Shown: positions 45,700 to 55,289, numbered from the stretch's first letter. The stretch: 64,000 nt of DNA from Marinomonas sp. SBI8L (GCF_001624705.1 NZ_JSEO01000009.1:62001-126000); one strand, 5' to 3'. Notes: a model not told the origin generated them from the letters alone. Numbers and translations: made by a program.

Positions 45700-46113
45700 T
45701 TATGATGGGCTAGGGAGCCTGACACCAGGCACTTTCTCATCGGTGAAGACAATAATTCGCATTTTGCTATTGGAGCAAAAAGGGATTAAAACCCGAAATT
45801 CATTGTTCTCAATTGCCTCTGCTTTAATCACGCCAAATACTTGATCATCCGAACTGACAAAAACATGATTTGGGGTGCTGGTCTGATCATTTAAAGCGAG
45901 TTTAAAACGCGTCTCTTCAAGGGCTAAAAATTGCCCTGAAATAAGGGTTATTTTATGGATTAATGAGTCACAGTCTGACCCGTTAAACGTGCAATCTTGT
46001 GTCTGTTTAGGCAATTGAATATCAGCAAACTCCATCTTACTGGGTAAGGAGGGTAGGCTGTAGCCCAGTGCAAATGTGGCACTTAGAACAATCGCTAGAA
46101 TCAGATTTCTCAC
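45700..46113 (-). CDS. Small exported protein, intact copy
   Basis: 137 residues starting with GTG and a signal peptide (MRNLILAIVLSATFALGY). The mature part has two cysteines in DCTFNGSDCDS, then HVFVSSDDQVFGVIKAEAIE. No family recognised. It is preceded by the degenerate 3' end of a chemoreceptor gene whose TGA overlaps this GTG, exactly as the intact chemoreceptor overlaps the damaged paralogue upstream. This is the full-length copy of a duplicated gene. Confidence 0.7.
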   Translation of the reverse strand: MRNLILAIVLSATFALGYSLPSLPSKMEFADIQLPKQTQDCTFNGSDCDSLIHKITLISGQFLALEETRFKLALNDQTSTPNHVFVSSDDQVFGVIKAEAIENNEFRVLIPFCSNSKMRIIVFTDEKVPGVRLPSPS

Positions 46114-46440
46114 GTCATCACCAACTCGCCGCTTACCTTTTGCAAAGAGAGCACCTCTAGGTGTAATTGATTGTCAGACCGATACTTAGAGGTTGTTTTT
46201 TTGCTCGCATTATTACGCATTTTTTAGCCCTAACATCTTCTTTCTGATTTGCATAAATGCTGTGTTTTTTTGCGCTATAGTTGATAACACTTGGCATATC
46301 TCATCTTTCACTTTAGTGATCTTGGATGAAAACCTTTGATAATCGGTAATGACTTCGCATCGTCAGCTTGTAAAATTTGCTGCGAAATCTTGCATGGCCA
46401 AAGCATGAAACCTTGAAATATTGACGCTTTTTGAAAGCTG
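46114..46440 (-). pseudogene. Degenerate 3' end of a duplicated chemoreceptor gene
   Basis: The sequence aligns base for base, with many substitutions and indels, to the last ~330 bases of the intact chemoreceptor gene (46663-46997). Shared landmarks include GTAATTGATTG, the CTGATTTG segment, CTTGG-ACATCTCATC and the final GGTGATG-GTGAG at the stop/start overlap. It has no open frame of its own. Confidence 0.85.
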
Positions 46441-46666
46441 GTTTTGAGCACAATGGCGTTACTACTCGAAATTTATTGTGTTCAATTGCTTTTACTTTAA
46501 TCACTCCAAATATTTGGCCATTTGAACTGATAAAGACGCGACTTGCAGCCTTTGATTGATCATTTACAGCTGGTTTAAAGCTTGCTTCTTCGCTGGGTAA
46601 GGAAGGCAAGCTATAGCCCAGTGCAAATGTGGCACTGAGAACTATAGCTAGATTTAGTTTCCTCAC
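46313..46666 (-). pseudogene. Truncated, chimeric copy of the small exported protein gene
   Basis: The first 25 residues ([20 protein letters not shown] then PSLPS) are nearly identical to the intact copy at 45700-46113. About 40 residues including the Cys pair are then deleted in frame. Homology resumes at FKPAVNDQ through IEHNKFRVVTPLCSK. From about position 46440 onward the frame runs into degenerate chemoreceptor sequence, so the last ~40 residues are meaningless. The GTG overlaps the TGA of the intact chemoreceptor. It may still be translated, but looks like a decaying remnant. Confidence 0.75.
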
Positions 46667-48120
46667 TCCATCACCAGTTTGTCGCTGACTTTTTGTAGAG
46701 ACAGCATTTCTACTTGTAATTGATTGACCGATTGATGCTGTGAGGCCACTCTTTGGGTCACACTTTGTGAGCTGTTATTTAGTCCAGACATATTCTTACT
46801 GATTTGAGTAAGTGCTGTATTCTGTTGTGTCACAGCGGATGATACTTGGTACATCTCATCATTTACTTTGGTGATGTTGGATGAGATTTTTTGATAGTCC
46901 AAGATGATTTCATCCAGTGAGCTTGTCACATTTTCCGCTGAATCTAGCATGGTCAAAACATGAGAGTTTGAAATATCAACACTCTTTGATAGTTGATTTA
47001 ACGAGCTTTGAATATGCTCAAGGCTATTATCTGTTCGATTAGCTAATAACCTTACTTCATCTGCAACCACGGCAAACCCTCGACCTTGCTCACCCGCTCT
47101 TGCTGCTTCAATAGAGGCATTTAAAGCAAGTAAGTTTGTTTGCTCAGATAAGAGAGAGATGGTTTCTAACACACTAGAAATCTGCTCCGTATCTGTAGTG
47201 ACGGTTTTAATGATTGTCTGAGTATCGTTGGCGACTCCGACTAAAGTTTCTAACCCAGAGCGGCATACCTCAACTTCAGCAAGGCTCTTGAGGCTAATTT
47301 CTTGGGCTTGGCCTGTGCTAAGGCTGCATTCAGTCGTGGATGATGTAATTGAATTGAAAGACGCTCCCAGCTCTTCAACCGCAGCAGCCACCATTTCAGT
47401 ATTAAGCACATGTGATGACAGTTCTTTATTAATACTGTCTACGTCCTCTTTTATTGCGCCGGAAACAATATCTAAAGAGGAAATGGTCGTAGCCTGTATT
47501 TGGGATAATTCTCTTAAGTTAATCACTATCTGATTAAATCTTTGTTCGAACTCTCCTTGGTTATTTAGCTCAATATCGAGAATGAGATTTTCACCTTGAA
47601 CCATGTAATCAATGGATGATTCGACATATTTTAATTTCTTTAGACTTTCACTAAGAGATAGGCTGCCATAAATTGAAATTGATGCCTGTAGTGCGGCATA
47701 TAAACAGTGCTCTATCGTCATTAAAAAAGGGCTACCAGGAGGAAAGATAAACACATCCATAGGTGTTTCGAACTGTAGGTAGTAAAACAATAAATGATGA
47801 ACTGCCGCTGCAATGAGGCAATGAAAAACCATTTTCCAATCATGGTAAATGGTTGTGCAGGCAAGCAGGATAAAGACTTCGAAGTGGAGCATAATATCGC
47901 CGTAAGCTTGGTGAATATGCAAGACGACGAAAGCGTATAAAAGATACGGGATAACAATCTTTATTGACTCACGATTGAGCAAGACAACTAAAACGATGAG
48001 TACGGTATTAATGATGAGGTCTGTGTAAGAAAAACCATAGCGCATCATATATAAAAAAGATAACGCGCTTAGGAAGCTTAAAATAATATAGGTTTTTTTG
48101 TTAAACGTGAGTTGTTTCAT
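46663..48120 (-). CDS. Methyl-accepting chemotaxis protein with multi-helix N-terminus
   Basis: 485 residues. About the first 165 form five or six transmembrane helices with no periplasmic sensor domain and many histidines: [36 protein letters not shown]. The signalling part ends with the tip [20 protein letters not shown] then [18 protein letters not shown]. No HAMP is clear. Intramembrane histidines could bind metal or heme, or the unit may sense membrane energetics; that is inference. The start overlaps the upstream 96-residue gene by 20 bases, and the TGA overlaps the GTG of a small exported gene, giving a three-gene unit. Confidence 0.9.
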   Translation of the reverse strand: MKQLTFNKKTYIILSFLSALSFLYMMRYGFSYTDLIINTVLIVLVVLLNRESIKIVIPYLLYAFVVLHIHQAYGDIMLHFEVFILLACTTIYHDWKMVFHCLIAAAVHHLLFYYLQFETPMDVFIFPPGSPFLMTIEHCLYAALQASISIYGSLSLSESLKKLKYVESSIDYMVQGENLILDIELNNQGEFEQRFNQIVINLRELSQIQATTISSLDIVSGAIKEDVDSINKELSSHVLNTEMVAAAVEELGASFNSITSSTTECSLSTGQAQEISLKSLAEVEVCRSGLETLVGVANDTQTIIKTVTTDTEQISSVLETISLLSEQTNLLALNASIEAARAGEQGRGFAVVADEVRLLANRTDNSLEHIQSSLNQLSKSVDISNSHVLTMLDSAENVTSSLDEIILDYQKISSNITKVNDEMYQVSSAVTQQNTALTQISKNMSGLNNSSQSVTQRVASQHQSVNQLQVEMLSLQKVSDKLVME

Positions 48121-48391
48121 CAGTTTGGCTTCTCATTCCTGCTGATTTTTCTTTAAACGAATCATCTAAAAATCCCTGCATAATGATGGTTTGCAGTGTT
48201 AAACCTAATTTTGAAATGATTCTGATAATGCCATGTAGCTCTGATTGGTCTCGGCACTGCACTGTGATACAGGTGCCTGAGGCAACTTCCCTGATTACAA
48301 CTTCTGGAAAAATTTGCCTCCAATTAAGAGAGAGGTATTCCGCAATATAAATATCGTAGGTACGTATGACTTCCTGATTTATGTTACTCAT
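48101..48391 (-). CDS. Small cytoplasmic protein upstream of the chemoreceptor
   Basis: 96 residues, GAGAG-type ribosome-binding site before the ATG. The middle has an ACT-like beta-alpha-beta look: [20 protein letters not shown] then [20 protein letters not shown]. No firm family. The end overlaps the chemoreceptor start by 20 bases, so they are co-translated, suggesting a partner or regulator of that receptor. Confidence 0.6.
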   Translation of the reverse strand: MSNINQEVIRTYDIYIAEYLSLNWRQIFPEVVIREVASGTCITVQCRDQSELHGIIRIISKLGLTLQTIIMQGFLDDSFKEKSAGMRSQTDETTHV

Positions 48392-48410
48392 AGTCTCTCT
48401 CTACAATTTG

Positions 48411-48974
48411 TTAGAAGCGATAGCCTAGAGTGGCACCGAAACCACTGCCGCCAGCGTCAAGCTCTTGACCGTTTAGCTTCACATCAGCACTGGTGTATCT
48501 GGCGTCAATACCAAGAGTCCAGCGTTGGGCGAAGATATAGTCAATGCCACCGCCAACCCAGTAACCGACACCCGTGTCGTCGTAGGTCGTTTTCTTTCCG
48601 GCATTGTTTACTTCACGTTCAGCAGCAACAAAGCTAACTCCGGCACCTATGTAAGGCGAGAAAGACTTGTTCAGTACTGGAGATTGAAGCCTTAAACCTA
48701 GGTTAAATTCACCTGCGGCGGTTTCTGTTTTGACTGAATTGCCCGTTTCATTTCCGTTGCCGTAAATATCGGTCGCGATACCAATTGGTAAAGAAGAAGG
48801 GAAGTAAGTGAATAGGAGTCCAAGGGTATCCATGGAGTCATCTTTACCCCACTTATCTTCTAATGATTTTGAGCCGATGACGACTTTGAAGGTTGAGGCG
48901 GTGTCTGCAGCGTGAACTGTCCCTGCTGAAAGAGCAAAGAAGGAGCATGCAGCTACAAGTGTTCTGATTTTCAT
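48411..48974 (-). CDS. Outer-membrane beta-barrel protein
   Basis: 187 residues with a signal peptide ending VHAAD near residue 22. The mature protein has alternating hydrophobic strands, SFSPYIGAGVSFVAAE, GVGYWVGGGIDYIFAQRWTL and a C-terminal Phe (GATLGYRF), the barrel-assembly signature. It resembles OmpW/opacity-type 8-strand barrels. The ribosome-binding site is at the edge of a strong hairpin. It is downstream of a MalT-like regulator on the same strand and likely independently controlled. Confidence 0.85.
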   Translation of the reverse strand: MKIRTLVAACSFFALSAGTVHAADTASTFKVVIGSKSLEDKWGKDDSMDTLGLLFTYFPSSLPIGIATDIYGNGNETGNSVKTETAAGEFNLGLRLQSPVLNKSFSPYIGAGVSFVAAEREVNNAGKKTTYDDTGVGYWVGGGIDYIFAQRWTLGIDARYTSADVKLNGQELDAGGSGFGATLGYRF

Positions 48975-48982
48975 GAAAGTTT

Positions 48983-49020
48983 CCTAGTAAGATGTTGAAT
49001 GAGTCAAACATCTCACTAGG
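48983..49020 (-). promoter_or_regulatory. Hairpin reaching the ribosome-binding site of the barrel gene
   Basis: On the minus strand CCTAGTGAGATGTT pairs with AACATCTTACTAGG (14 bp, one G-U/mismatch) around 10 bases. Its 3' end AGG continues into AAACTTTC-ATG, so the likely Shine-Dalgarno AGGAAA is half inside the stem. Confidence 0.6.
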
Positions 49021-49072
49021 TTACTTATGTGTTTTTCTGCTCACATCACCACATGATGTGATTTCATCAAAA

Positions 49073-51658
49073 TTACTCGATAGAGTTCAGCGTATTCTCA
49101 TTAAGATAACCAAGTGATTTTGCTTTATTAATCGCCGCACGACGATTATTTACGTCTAGCTTTGAATATATGTTTTTTGTATGGGTTCTTAATGTATTGA
49201 GACTAACAAATAAGCGTGAGGCGATTTGTGGTCCTGTTAACTCTGAATCAAGCCAATTTAAAACTTCTTTTTCCTTAGTGCTCAGCGGTTCCACTAAATC
49301 TTGTTTAACAATTGAAGGGATTCGAGTTTTAGGTATCAAGTGATGCCTTTCAAAGAAGTGCTTTAATACATTAACTTCATTGATCCAGACCTTGTCTTGA
49401 TGCTCACTTAGCTCGGTAAGAATTGTTTTTAAAGACGCTTTGGCCTGTTCTGTATTACCTTTTAAATCGTGACTAATCGCCTCTATTAGCAATTTAATGT
49501 AGAAGCTTCTAGGCGTGCTATCTAGCGTTTCTTCGCTCGAAAAAATGGCTTCTACTTGTTCAACTGACTCTAGAGATGCAAGCAAGTAAGGTAAGTAAGC
49601 GTGGCTGTTCATGTGTAGCGCTAAGCTTGCAGATGGCTCTTTTTTTACCTTAATGTTATTGCCTTGATTTAAATAAAGAACATCTTTCCAAAATACTGGC
49701 GGTCTATGGCAAGGGGCTGGGCTTTGATGAAATAAGTTCTCTGCCTCATTAAAGAGCTGGAGCGCGCTATCAAACTTTCCATTCAAATTTGCGATTCGTC
49801 CAGAAAGCAAAGGATATCTGTATCTTGTTTCTGGCATTGAGCCTCTTTCACCAAACTGATTTGCAATATCTAAATTAATATTCGCCTTATCAATGCTCCC
49901 TTGTTCGAACTCAATTTCAGCTAATAATAGATAGGCATCTGCACTACCTTCGATCGTGTAACCATGGCAAGTATCCGCAATAGCGATTGCTGATTCGATT
50001 GTATGCTTAGCCTGATTGAGCCAACCGAATTGGTAATAGAAATCGGCAAGTAAAAAGCGACTTGTAATTTGGGCGCTAGTATCTTTTGAACGATCCATAT
50101 TGGTAACGGCGGAGTTTAAGCTTTTTCGAGCATCTTGAATTTGGCCCGCTTGCCATAAGGCTATCCCTTCAAGCGCTTTAGCCGATCCTCGCCAAACAGC
50201 TTCGTCTGGATTTAGGTTCTCAAAAGCGGTGCGGGCTCTTTCTAGCACTTCATCAATATTGTTTTGTGCTGCATGTATATAAGCTTCTCCAATATTTACT
50301 ATGCCATAAGTGGTGCTCTCTGCTTCGTTTAGGTTCATTTTAGATTCAGCTAATGCTCGTCTAGTGCTATCAAGCAGGTACATACCTTTTTCGGGGTCAT
50401 GAGAAAGTAAGGCTAAACCGTAATAACCGGATAACACTGGATGATCTTGTAAAAGGGAAATGCTGACATCTTTAAGCCAAGCAATGAGCTGAGAGTCATG
50501 ATGGTAGACCCTTTGCGAAGGCCAATGTTTTTCAACTAGAGATACTACTTGGCGTGTGTTATCTGCTAAAAAGCCATGTTTTACCGCTTCAATGAGTCTG
50601 CCTTGCTCTGCAAACCATAGTGCTGCTCGCCAATGTAAGGCTTGATTGTGCTGCTCAGATTGTTTCGCATGTACTTTGAGTACATCAGCAAATAAGTGAT
50701 GGTATCGAAACCAAACTCTCTCATCATCGAGAGAGATGATAAAAATATTGTGCTGTTCAAGGTAGGCAATATGTTGAGCACTATCTTGTATGTCTAATAC
50801 ATAATCGCAGAGTTCAGCATTAAATTCAGATAATAAATAGGTATCAAAGAGAAATCTGCGAATCTCTTCAGGGAGCTTAGTAAGGACTTCTTCCGTTAGA
50901 TAATCCAGTATGTAAGTGTGAGTTCCACGAAAGCGTGAAATAGTGGCATCAGGGTTTGACTGACCACGCAGGGCAAGTGCAGATAACTGTAAGCCTACAA
51001 TCCAACCTTCAGTGTTTTTATTTGCCAGTCGTGTACATCTATCACTTAGGCTTATATTTGTCGGAAGGTTAAAAAATGCGTTTGCTTCATCATCACAGAA
51101 TCGTAAATCGGCAGCACGTAGTTCTTGTAATTCACCTTGGGCGCGATATTTTGCTAGGGGTAAATTAGGGTCTATACGAGTGATGAGAAGTAAATGAAAA
51201 TTATTAGGTGAGAGTTCAAGTAATTGAGAGATGATCTTATCAATTTGTTCTGATTGGATTAAGTGATAATCATCTAGAATGAGATGTAAATCTTCTGGGT
51301 AATAGGCCAGTTCATTGACAAGAGAGGTGAGTATGATACCTGCATCTTTCTCTTCTTTCCCTTGTGTCATATGCCAAGCATCTTCCGCTAAATTAGCATC
51401 TACTGATCGAATTGCTGCCACTAAATAAGCTAAAAAAATGTCAGGATTATTGTCATTGAGATCGAGAGAAAGCCAAGCATATTTTGGCTTAACTTCTTTA
51501 CACCAAGAGGCAACTAAGTGTGACTTCCCAAACCCCGCTGGAGCTGAAACTATGGTTAATTTATTGTTCTTCGCTTGGTTAAGCTGCTCAATTAATGCAA
51601 TGCGTTTAACAAAGTCTGCTTTAGGCGATGGACTATACAATTTGGTTTTAATAATCAT
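49073..51658 (-). CDS. MalT-like LuxR-family ATP-dependent regulator
   Basis: 861 residues, a large STAND-type activator. P-loop APAGFGKSHLVASW (about 39-52), Walker B LHLILDDYHLI, a WHIVGLQLSAL-like sensor segment (TEGWIVGLQLSALALRG), a long TPR-like helical region (about 400-770) and a C-terminal LuxR helix-turn-helix (LSTKEKEVLNWLDSELTGPQ and SRLFVSLNTLRTHTKNIYSK). Same architecture as MalT and AlkS. The inducer is unknown; neighbours give no sugar-use genes, so a maltose role is unlikely. The outer-membrane barrel gene downstream is a possible target. Confidence 0.9.
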   Translation of the reverse strand: MIIKTKLYSPSPKADFVKRIALIEQLNQAKNNKLTIVSAPAGFGKSHLVASWCKEVKPKYAWLSLDLNDNNPDIFLAYLVAAIRSVDANLAEDAWHMTQGKEEKDAGIILTSLVNELAYYPEDLHLILDDYHLIQSEQIDKIISQLLELSPNNFHLLLITRIDPNLPLAKYRAQGELQELRAADLRFCDDEANAFFNLPTNISLSDRCTRLANKNTEGWIVGLQLSALALRGQSNPDATISRFRGTHTYILDYLTEEVLTKLPEEIRRFLFDTYLLSEFNAELCDYVLDIQDSAQHIAYLEQHNIFIISLDDERVWFRYHHLFADVLKVHAKQSEQHNQALHWRAALWFAEQGRLIEAVKHGFLADNTRQVVSLVEKHWPSQRVYHHDSQLIAWLKDVSISLLQDHPVLSGYYGLALLSHDPEKGMYLLDSTRRALAESKMNLNEAESTTYGIVNIGEAYIHAAQNNIDEVLERARTAFENLNPDEAVWRGSAKALEGIALWQAGQIQDARKSLNSAVTNMDRSKDTSAQITSRFLLADFYYQFGWLNQAKHTIESAIAIADTCHGYTIEGSADAYLLLAEIEFEQGSIDKANINLDIANQFGERGSMPETRYRYPLLSGRIANLNGKFDSALQLFNEAENLFHQSPAPCHRPPVFWKDVLYLNQGNNIKVKKEPSASLALHMNSHAYLPYLLASLESVEQVEAIFSSEETLDSTPRSFYIKLLIEAISHDLKGNTEQAKASLKTILTELSEHQDKVWINEVNVLKHFFERHHLIPKTRIPSIVKQDLVEPLSTKEKEVLNWLDSELTGPQIASRLFVSLNTLRTHTKNIYSKLDVNNRRAAINKAKSLGYLNENTLNSIE

Positions 51659-51798
51659 GCTTAATCCCTTATTTGTTTTATGCTCTTTGCTTACTTATGA
51701 GATGTTACTGATTGGTTGTTTTTTAGTTTAGAGTGATAGCAAGTTAAATAAAAATATAGTGATGTTTCTCTCTTAACTAAATCGACTTAACAATAAGG

Positions 51799-52464
51799 TT
51801 AAGAATTTGATTTCCAATATTTATATGCATATGGAAATGAAAAATACATACATAAGAACCAAAGAATCAATAGTAAATCAAATAAACTCGAAAAGAGTTC
51901 ACTTCGTTCAAAATAAGCACAAGCTGAGATAACAACAATGAGGCTAGTGATAAGTTTAGTTACTTTTAAACTAACATTGTTTGAAGGCAATAGGAGAGCA
52001 ACCAGTAGAACCCATATAGCACCGATAATCTCATTTCCTTTCGCCGCAATATTTAGCATGACTTCAAAGGTGTGCCAGACTTGATTGTTATTGAGGGTGT
52101 TGAATGAAGGTATCTCAGTGGCTTGTTGTGTTAACCCAATCGCTATGCCGCCATTAAGTAGCAAGAAACTTGTCCAAATACTGCCTGTAGCCAGTGTGGC
52201 GATTGCAAGCGTGATCGATTTACTTTTTGAAAGAAAAAATAATGTGCCGCTCAAGATAAAAATGCTGCCGCTATAAACCAAGTAGATTAAAAAATTAAAA
52301 TCAATATTTAATGCTGAACTTAATATTAAGGTGTTGATTATATTAAAGTTAAATAGGTTCTCACTTTGAAAACTGTGCAGGCTGCTTAGCATGATGATTA
52401 GACCATATGCGAAGCAAGTCGCATGAACTAGCAGAGTTAAACGAGTCAGAGTTAATGTCTTCAT
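51799..52464 (-). CDS. Uncharacterised integral membrane protein
   Basis: 221 residues with six or seven hydrophobic segments (about 9-28, 40-52, 57-78, 82-105, 140-160, 165-185, 190-208). The loop AIGLTQQATEIPSFNTLNNN and an NQVWHTFEV segment separate the halves. No family recognised. It lies upstream of the MalT-like regulator on the same strand, 140 bases apart, and is AT-rich. Confidence 0.6.
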   Translation of the reverse strand: MKTLTLTRLTLLVHATCFAYGLIIMLSSLHSFQSENLFNFNIINTLILSSALNIDFNFLIYLVYSGSIFILSGTLFFLSKSKSITLAIATLATGSIWTSFLLLNGGIAIGLTQQATEIPSFNTLNNNQVWHTFEVMLNIAAKGNEIIGAIWVLLVALLLPSNNVSLKVTKLITSLIVVISACAYFERSELFSSLFDLLLILWFLCMYFSFPYAYKYWKSNS

Positions 52465-52596
52465 TGAAGTCTTTGGTTAGGGAATTATTTGAGGCGCAAA
52501 GTTATCAAGGAGGAGGCTAAGTTGAATCACCATATATGGTGAATAGGTATTGAATTTTTAAGCTGTTGTAAAAGATAAATACTAGGTATGCAGGAA

Positions 52597-52619
52597 AAGC
52601 GCCTAGTGAATAGGCGCTT
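52597..52619 (-). terminator. Terminator of the peroxiredoxin-like gene
   Basis: 9-bp perfect arms (AAGCGCCTA and complement) around GTGAA, followed on the minus strand by TTTTCC, just after the stop codon. Confidence 0.85.
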
Positions 52620-52625
52620 AGACGT

Positions 52626-53168
52626 TTATTTGTAAGAGGCTGTACCACGAATGGGGTAATTGTTTTCTGGATTACGGATAAAGCCTAAGCCACCGACTAA
52701 TACGCTTAATTCAGGTCGCAAAAATGGGGCGTTAGAGATATCTAGCGTTTGTATCTTACCTTCTTCATTAATCACAAAAAGGCCAGGCTCTGCGAATTTG
52801 TAATCACACTCCAAACCTTCTCTTGGGTTGGAAATGTAAAGTCCTAAGGTCTGCATTTGTTCTTCTGTCAGACCATAAGCAACTGGAAAACTCACATCAA
52901 ATTCCTGCATATGTTCTTTTAAGCGTGCTTCTGTATCTGTGGAAACGGCCACAACACTGACGCCAAGATTTCCCAAAGCCGTTTTATGCTCTTCTAGCTG
53001 GTTAAGGTAGCTAGTGCACATAGGGCAATATCTACCGCGATAAACGACTAACATCTGCCAATCAGCCCCACTATGAGGTTTGCCTAATTCAATACTTGAG
53101 CCATCTAATAATTTTGCCGTGACAGTCGGAAACGTATCTCCTGCTGCTAATTTTGGTGTGTAAGCCAT
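52626..53168 (-). CDS. Peroxiredoxin-like (AhpC/TSA) protein
   Basis: Thioredoxin-fold protein of 180 residues from the ATG at 53168, which has TTGAGG upstream; the TTG at 53180 is rejected. The active-site region is YRGRYCPMCTSYLNQL, a CxxC (Cys48, Cys51) rather than the T-x-x-C of classical peroxiredoxins, as in the AhpC/TSA-like group of uncertain substrate. VVAVSTDTEARLKEH and a FVINEEGKIQ strand follow. Probably reduces peroxides or works as a thiol oxidoreductase. A LysR gene is divergent and may control it. Confidence 0.85.
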   Translation of the reverse strand: MAYTPKLAAGDTFPTVTAKLLDGSSIELGKPHSGADWQMLVVYRGRYCPMCTSYLNQLEEHKTALGNLGVSVVAVSTDTEARLKEHMQEFDVSFPVAYGLTEEQMQTLGLYISNPREGLECDYKFAEPGLFVINEEGKIQTLDISNAPFLRPELSVLVGGLGFIRNPENNYPIRGTASYK

Positions 53169-53296
53169 ATAAAACCTCAACTTTTAATCATGTTTAATCT
53201 TTTATTAAATACGCCTTTAGGGGCGGAAGATTTTAATCTTGGTAGGATAATAAGGCGGATAAAAGCTGAGGATAACCTAGCTAAAGTGCATATTAT

Positions 53297-53315
53297 CTAT
53301 TCTAAAATGGAATAG
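53297..53315. promoter_or_regulatory. Candidate LysR operator
   Basis: CTATTC and GAATAG are separated by 7 bases in the divergent gap between the peroxiredoxin-like and LysR genes. The T-N11-A type symmetry suits a LysR site. Confidence 0.45.
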
Positions 53316-53404
53316 GTTTTGTTTTTATTGGTGAAATCTATGGTGATTTGGGTATAGAAATTCACTAACATGCACTTTATCTAAAGCGAGAGGGTAAGAC
53401 TTGT

Positions 53405-54301
53405 ATGGACCAACTAAATGCGATGCGCACCTTTGTTCGTGTGATTCAGACAGGTAGTTTTTCGGCGGCAGGTAGAGAGCAAGGTGTTTCTCAAGCCAGC
53501 ATAAGTAAGAAGGTCGCAGCATTAGAAAAGCAGCTAGGCGTTAAGTTACTCTCTCGTACTAGTAGAGAGCAGGCGTTAACCCAAGCAGGTGCTGAGTACT
53601 ATGAGCACTGTCTTGTTATGCTGGCCGAGCTTGATGAGGTGGAAGCCAAGGTAAGGTCCAAAGTCAGCTCTCCCTCAGGTGTATTGCGTATCGCTTCGTC
53701 TGTGTCTTTAGGAAAGTTAATTCTAGCGCCTTTAATCGTAGAATTTCTTCAGGAGTATCCAGATATTGAAATCGATATGCTGCTGGAAGAGCGCCATATC
53801 GACCTTATTGTTGAGGGTGTTGATATTGCTATCCGTGCACGTAAGTTAGAAGACTCTAGTCTTATTGCATTGCCGCTTTTTGATAACCCTTTAATCCTTG
53901 TTGCTGCGCCTGAATATCTTGCTTTACAGGGTGAACCACAAGTACCAGAAGATTTAAAACAACATAACTGCATTACCTTCACTCTTAGAAAAACGTTGAA
54001 TAATTGGCATTTCCACTATGCAGGAAAAGATATTGCCATACCGGTTTCCGGTTCTTTTCGAAGTAACAGTGGTGATACTAATTTAACCTTAGCGCTTGCT
54101 GGGGCTGGGATTACGCAAGTGCCAATCTGGATGGTGGAAAAACATCTCAAAACAGGGAGATTAATAAAGGTCCTGCCTAAGTATACGAGTGATAGTATTC
54201 CCCTTAATATGATTTATCCTCAAAGTCGTTATGTGCCTTTAAAAGTCAGGTGTTTTATTGATTTTGTTAAGGCGAGATTAGGTGCAAGTATCATCGGCTA
54301 G
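53405..54301 (+). CDS. LysR-family regulator
   Basis: 298 residues of the CrgA/DsdC-like subgroup: MDQLNAMRTFVRVIQTGSFS, helix-turn-helix AAGREQGVSQASISKKVAALE, then the effector domain beginning SGVLRIASSVSLGKLILAP. No redox cysteine pair like that of OxyR is seen. It is divergent from the peroxiredoxin-like gene, which is the likely target, and converges closely (9 bases) on the EamA gene. Confidence 0.9.
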   Translation: MDQLNAMRTFVRVIQTGSFSAAGREQGVSQASISKKVAALEKQLGVKLLSRTSREQALTQAGAEYYEHCLVMLAELDEVEAKVRSKVSSPSGVLRIASSVSLGKLILAPLIVEFLQEYPDIEIDMLLEERHIDLIVEGVDIAIRARKLEDSSLIALPLFDNPLILVAAPEYLALQGEPQVPEDLKQHNCITFTLRKTLNNWHFHYAGKDIAIPVSGSFRSNSGDTNLTLALAGAGITQVPIWMVEKHLKTGRLIKVLPKYTSDSIPLNMIYPQSRYVPLKVRCFIDFVKARLGASIIG

Positions 54302-54310
54302 CTTTAATCT

Positions 54311-55192
54311 TTAGGCTTTCCGCAAAGCCCATAATGCATAGGCAATAAGCATTACACCGACCCATTGCATGAAACTTAATGCATGATCATAAACAGCCCA
54401 ATCAATCAGTATAGCGGTACCAGGATAAACGAATTGTAATACGGCAATTCGGCTGGTGGATAAGCGGCTGATACCTTGGTAAATCAAGGTGAAGGCAAGG
54501 CCGCTGTGAATTACTCCGATACCGATTAACCACGCCCAAGCAGAAACTTCAAGCGGCCAGCCTTTTAAAAACGGTACCCAAGCCGTGATTAAAACACCAA
54601 CAGCACATTGCCACCATGTTAGGGATAAAGAAGAAATACCAGTATTGAGTTTGGCAATTAAGGTTGTCACAGCGTAGAAAAATGAACCTAAAATACATAT
54701 GCCTATGCCTTTTAAAAAGGCACTTGAAAGGCCAAACCCTGCGCTACTGCCATTTAATAAACCTGTGCTTAAGGCAAGCCCTAAGAGAGCTAAAGTGAGG
54801 ATAAAGCAGGATCTTAGGGTGATCTTCTCCTTAAAGAAAACGGCGCCTAAAATCAGTACCCAAAACGCCTGAATATGGAATACCAAGGTCGAAATTCCTA
54901 TGGGGATTAGGCGTAAGGAATAGAAATAAAGGCTCCAAATAATCACCATAAAGACACCGATGATACTGACGTATTTAATCTGCTTCTTAGAGAGTTTTAA
55001 TTCATTTATCTTGCCTGAGAAATAAGCCCAAGCAAGTAGGGCGAGGCAACCAAAAAGGCAGCGATAGAAGACAATGGCTAATGGAGATTGTCCTGTATTG
55101 GCAACAAAAATGCCTATGGTACCTAATAACAAACCGCCTGATGCCATTAGCAAGGTAGCTTGATTTGATTGGTATGCTTGATGTTCTGACAT
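54311..55192 (-). CDS. EamA-family (DMT) transporter
   Basis: 293 residues, ten predicted helices in two EamA repeats (about 12-145 and 155-290). Blocks include FYRCLFGCLALLAW and the second-repeat ALTLIYQGISRLSTSRIAVL-like FTLIYQGISRLSTSRIAVLQ with FVYPGTAILIDW. Such proteins export amino acids, metabolites or drugs; the substrate is unknown. A LysR gene is divergent and probably controls it. Confidence 0.9.
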   Translation of the reverse strand: MSEHQAYQSNQATLLMASGGLLLGTIGIFVANTGQSPLAIVFYRCLFGCLALLAWAYFSGKINELKLSKKQIKYVSIIGVFMVIIWSLYFYSLRLIPIGISTLVFHIQAFWVLILGAVFFKEKITLRSCFILTLALLGLALSTGLLNGSSAGFGLSSAFLKGIGICILGSFFYAVTTLIAKLNTGISSLSLTWWQCAVGVLITAWVPFLKGWPLEVSAWAWLIGIGVIHSGLAFTLIYQGISRLSTSRIAVLQFVYPGTAILIDWAVYDHALSFMQWVGVMLIAYALWALRKA

Positions 55193-55289
55193 AAGGGGCT
55201 TCTATCTACTTCTCATTCGGTATGAACTGGGTTGATAAACTATAAGTAGGTCTTTAGGATTATAAAAACGAATAATTTACCTAGTAAAA

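Noticed and set aside
46313-46440. C-terminal ~40 residues of the damaged small exported protein as a novel domain
   Set aside because: The DNA is a degenerate copy of the chemoreceptor 3' end read out of frame.
49073-51658. Maltose regulator MalT proper
   Set aside because: Architecture is shared by many MalT-like regulators and no maltose or other sugar genes are nearby, so only the family is claimed.
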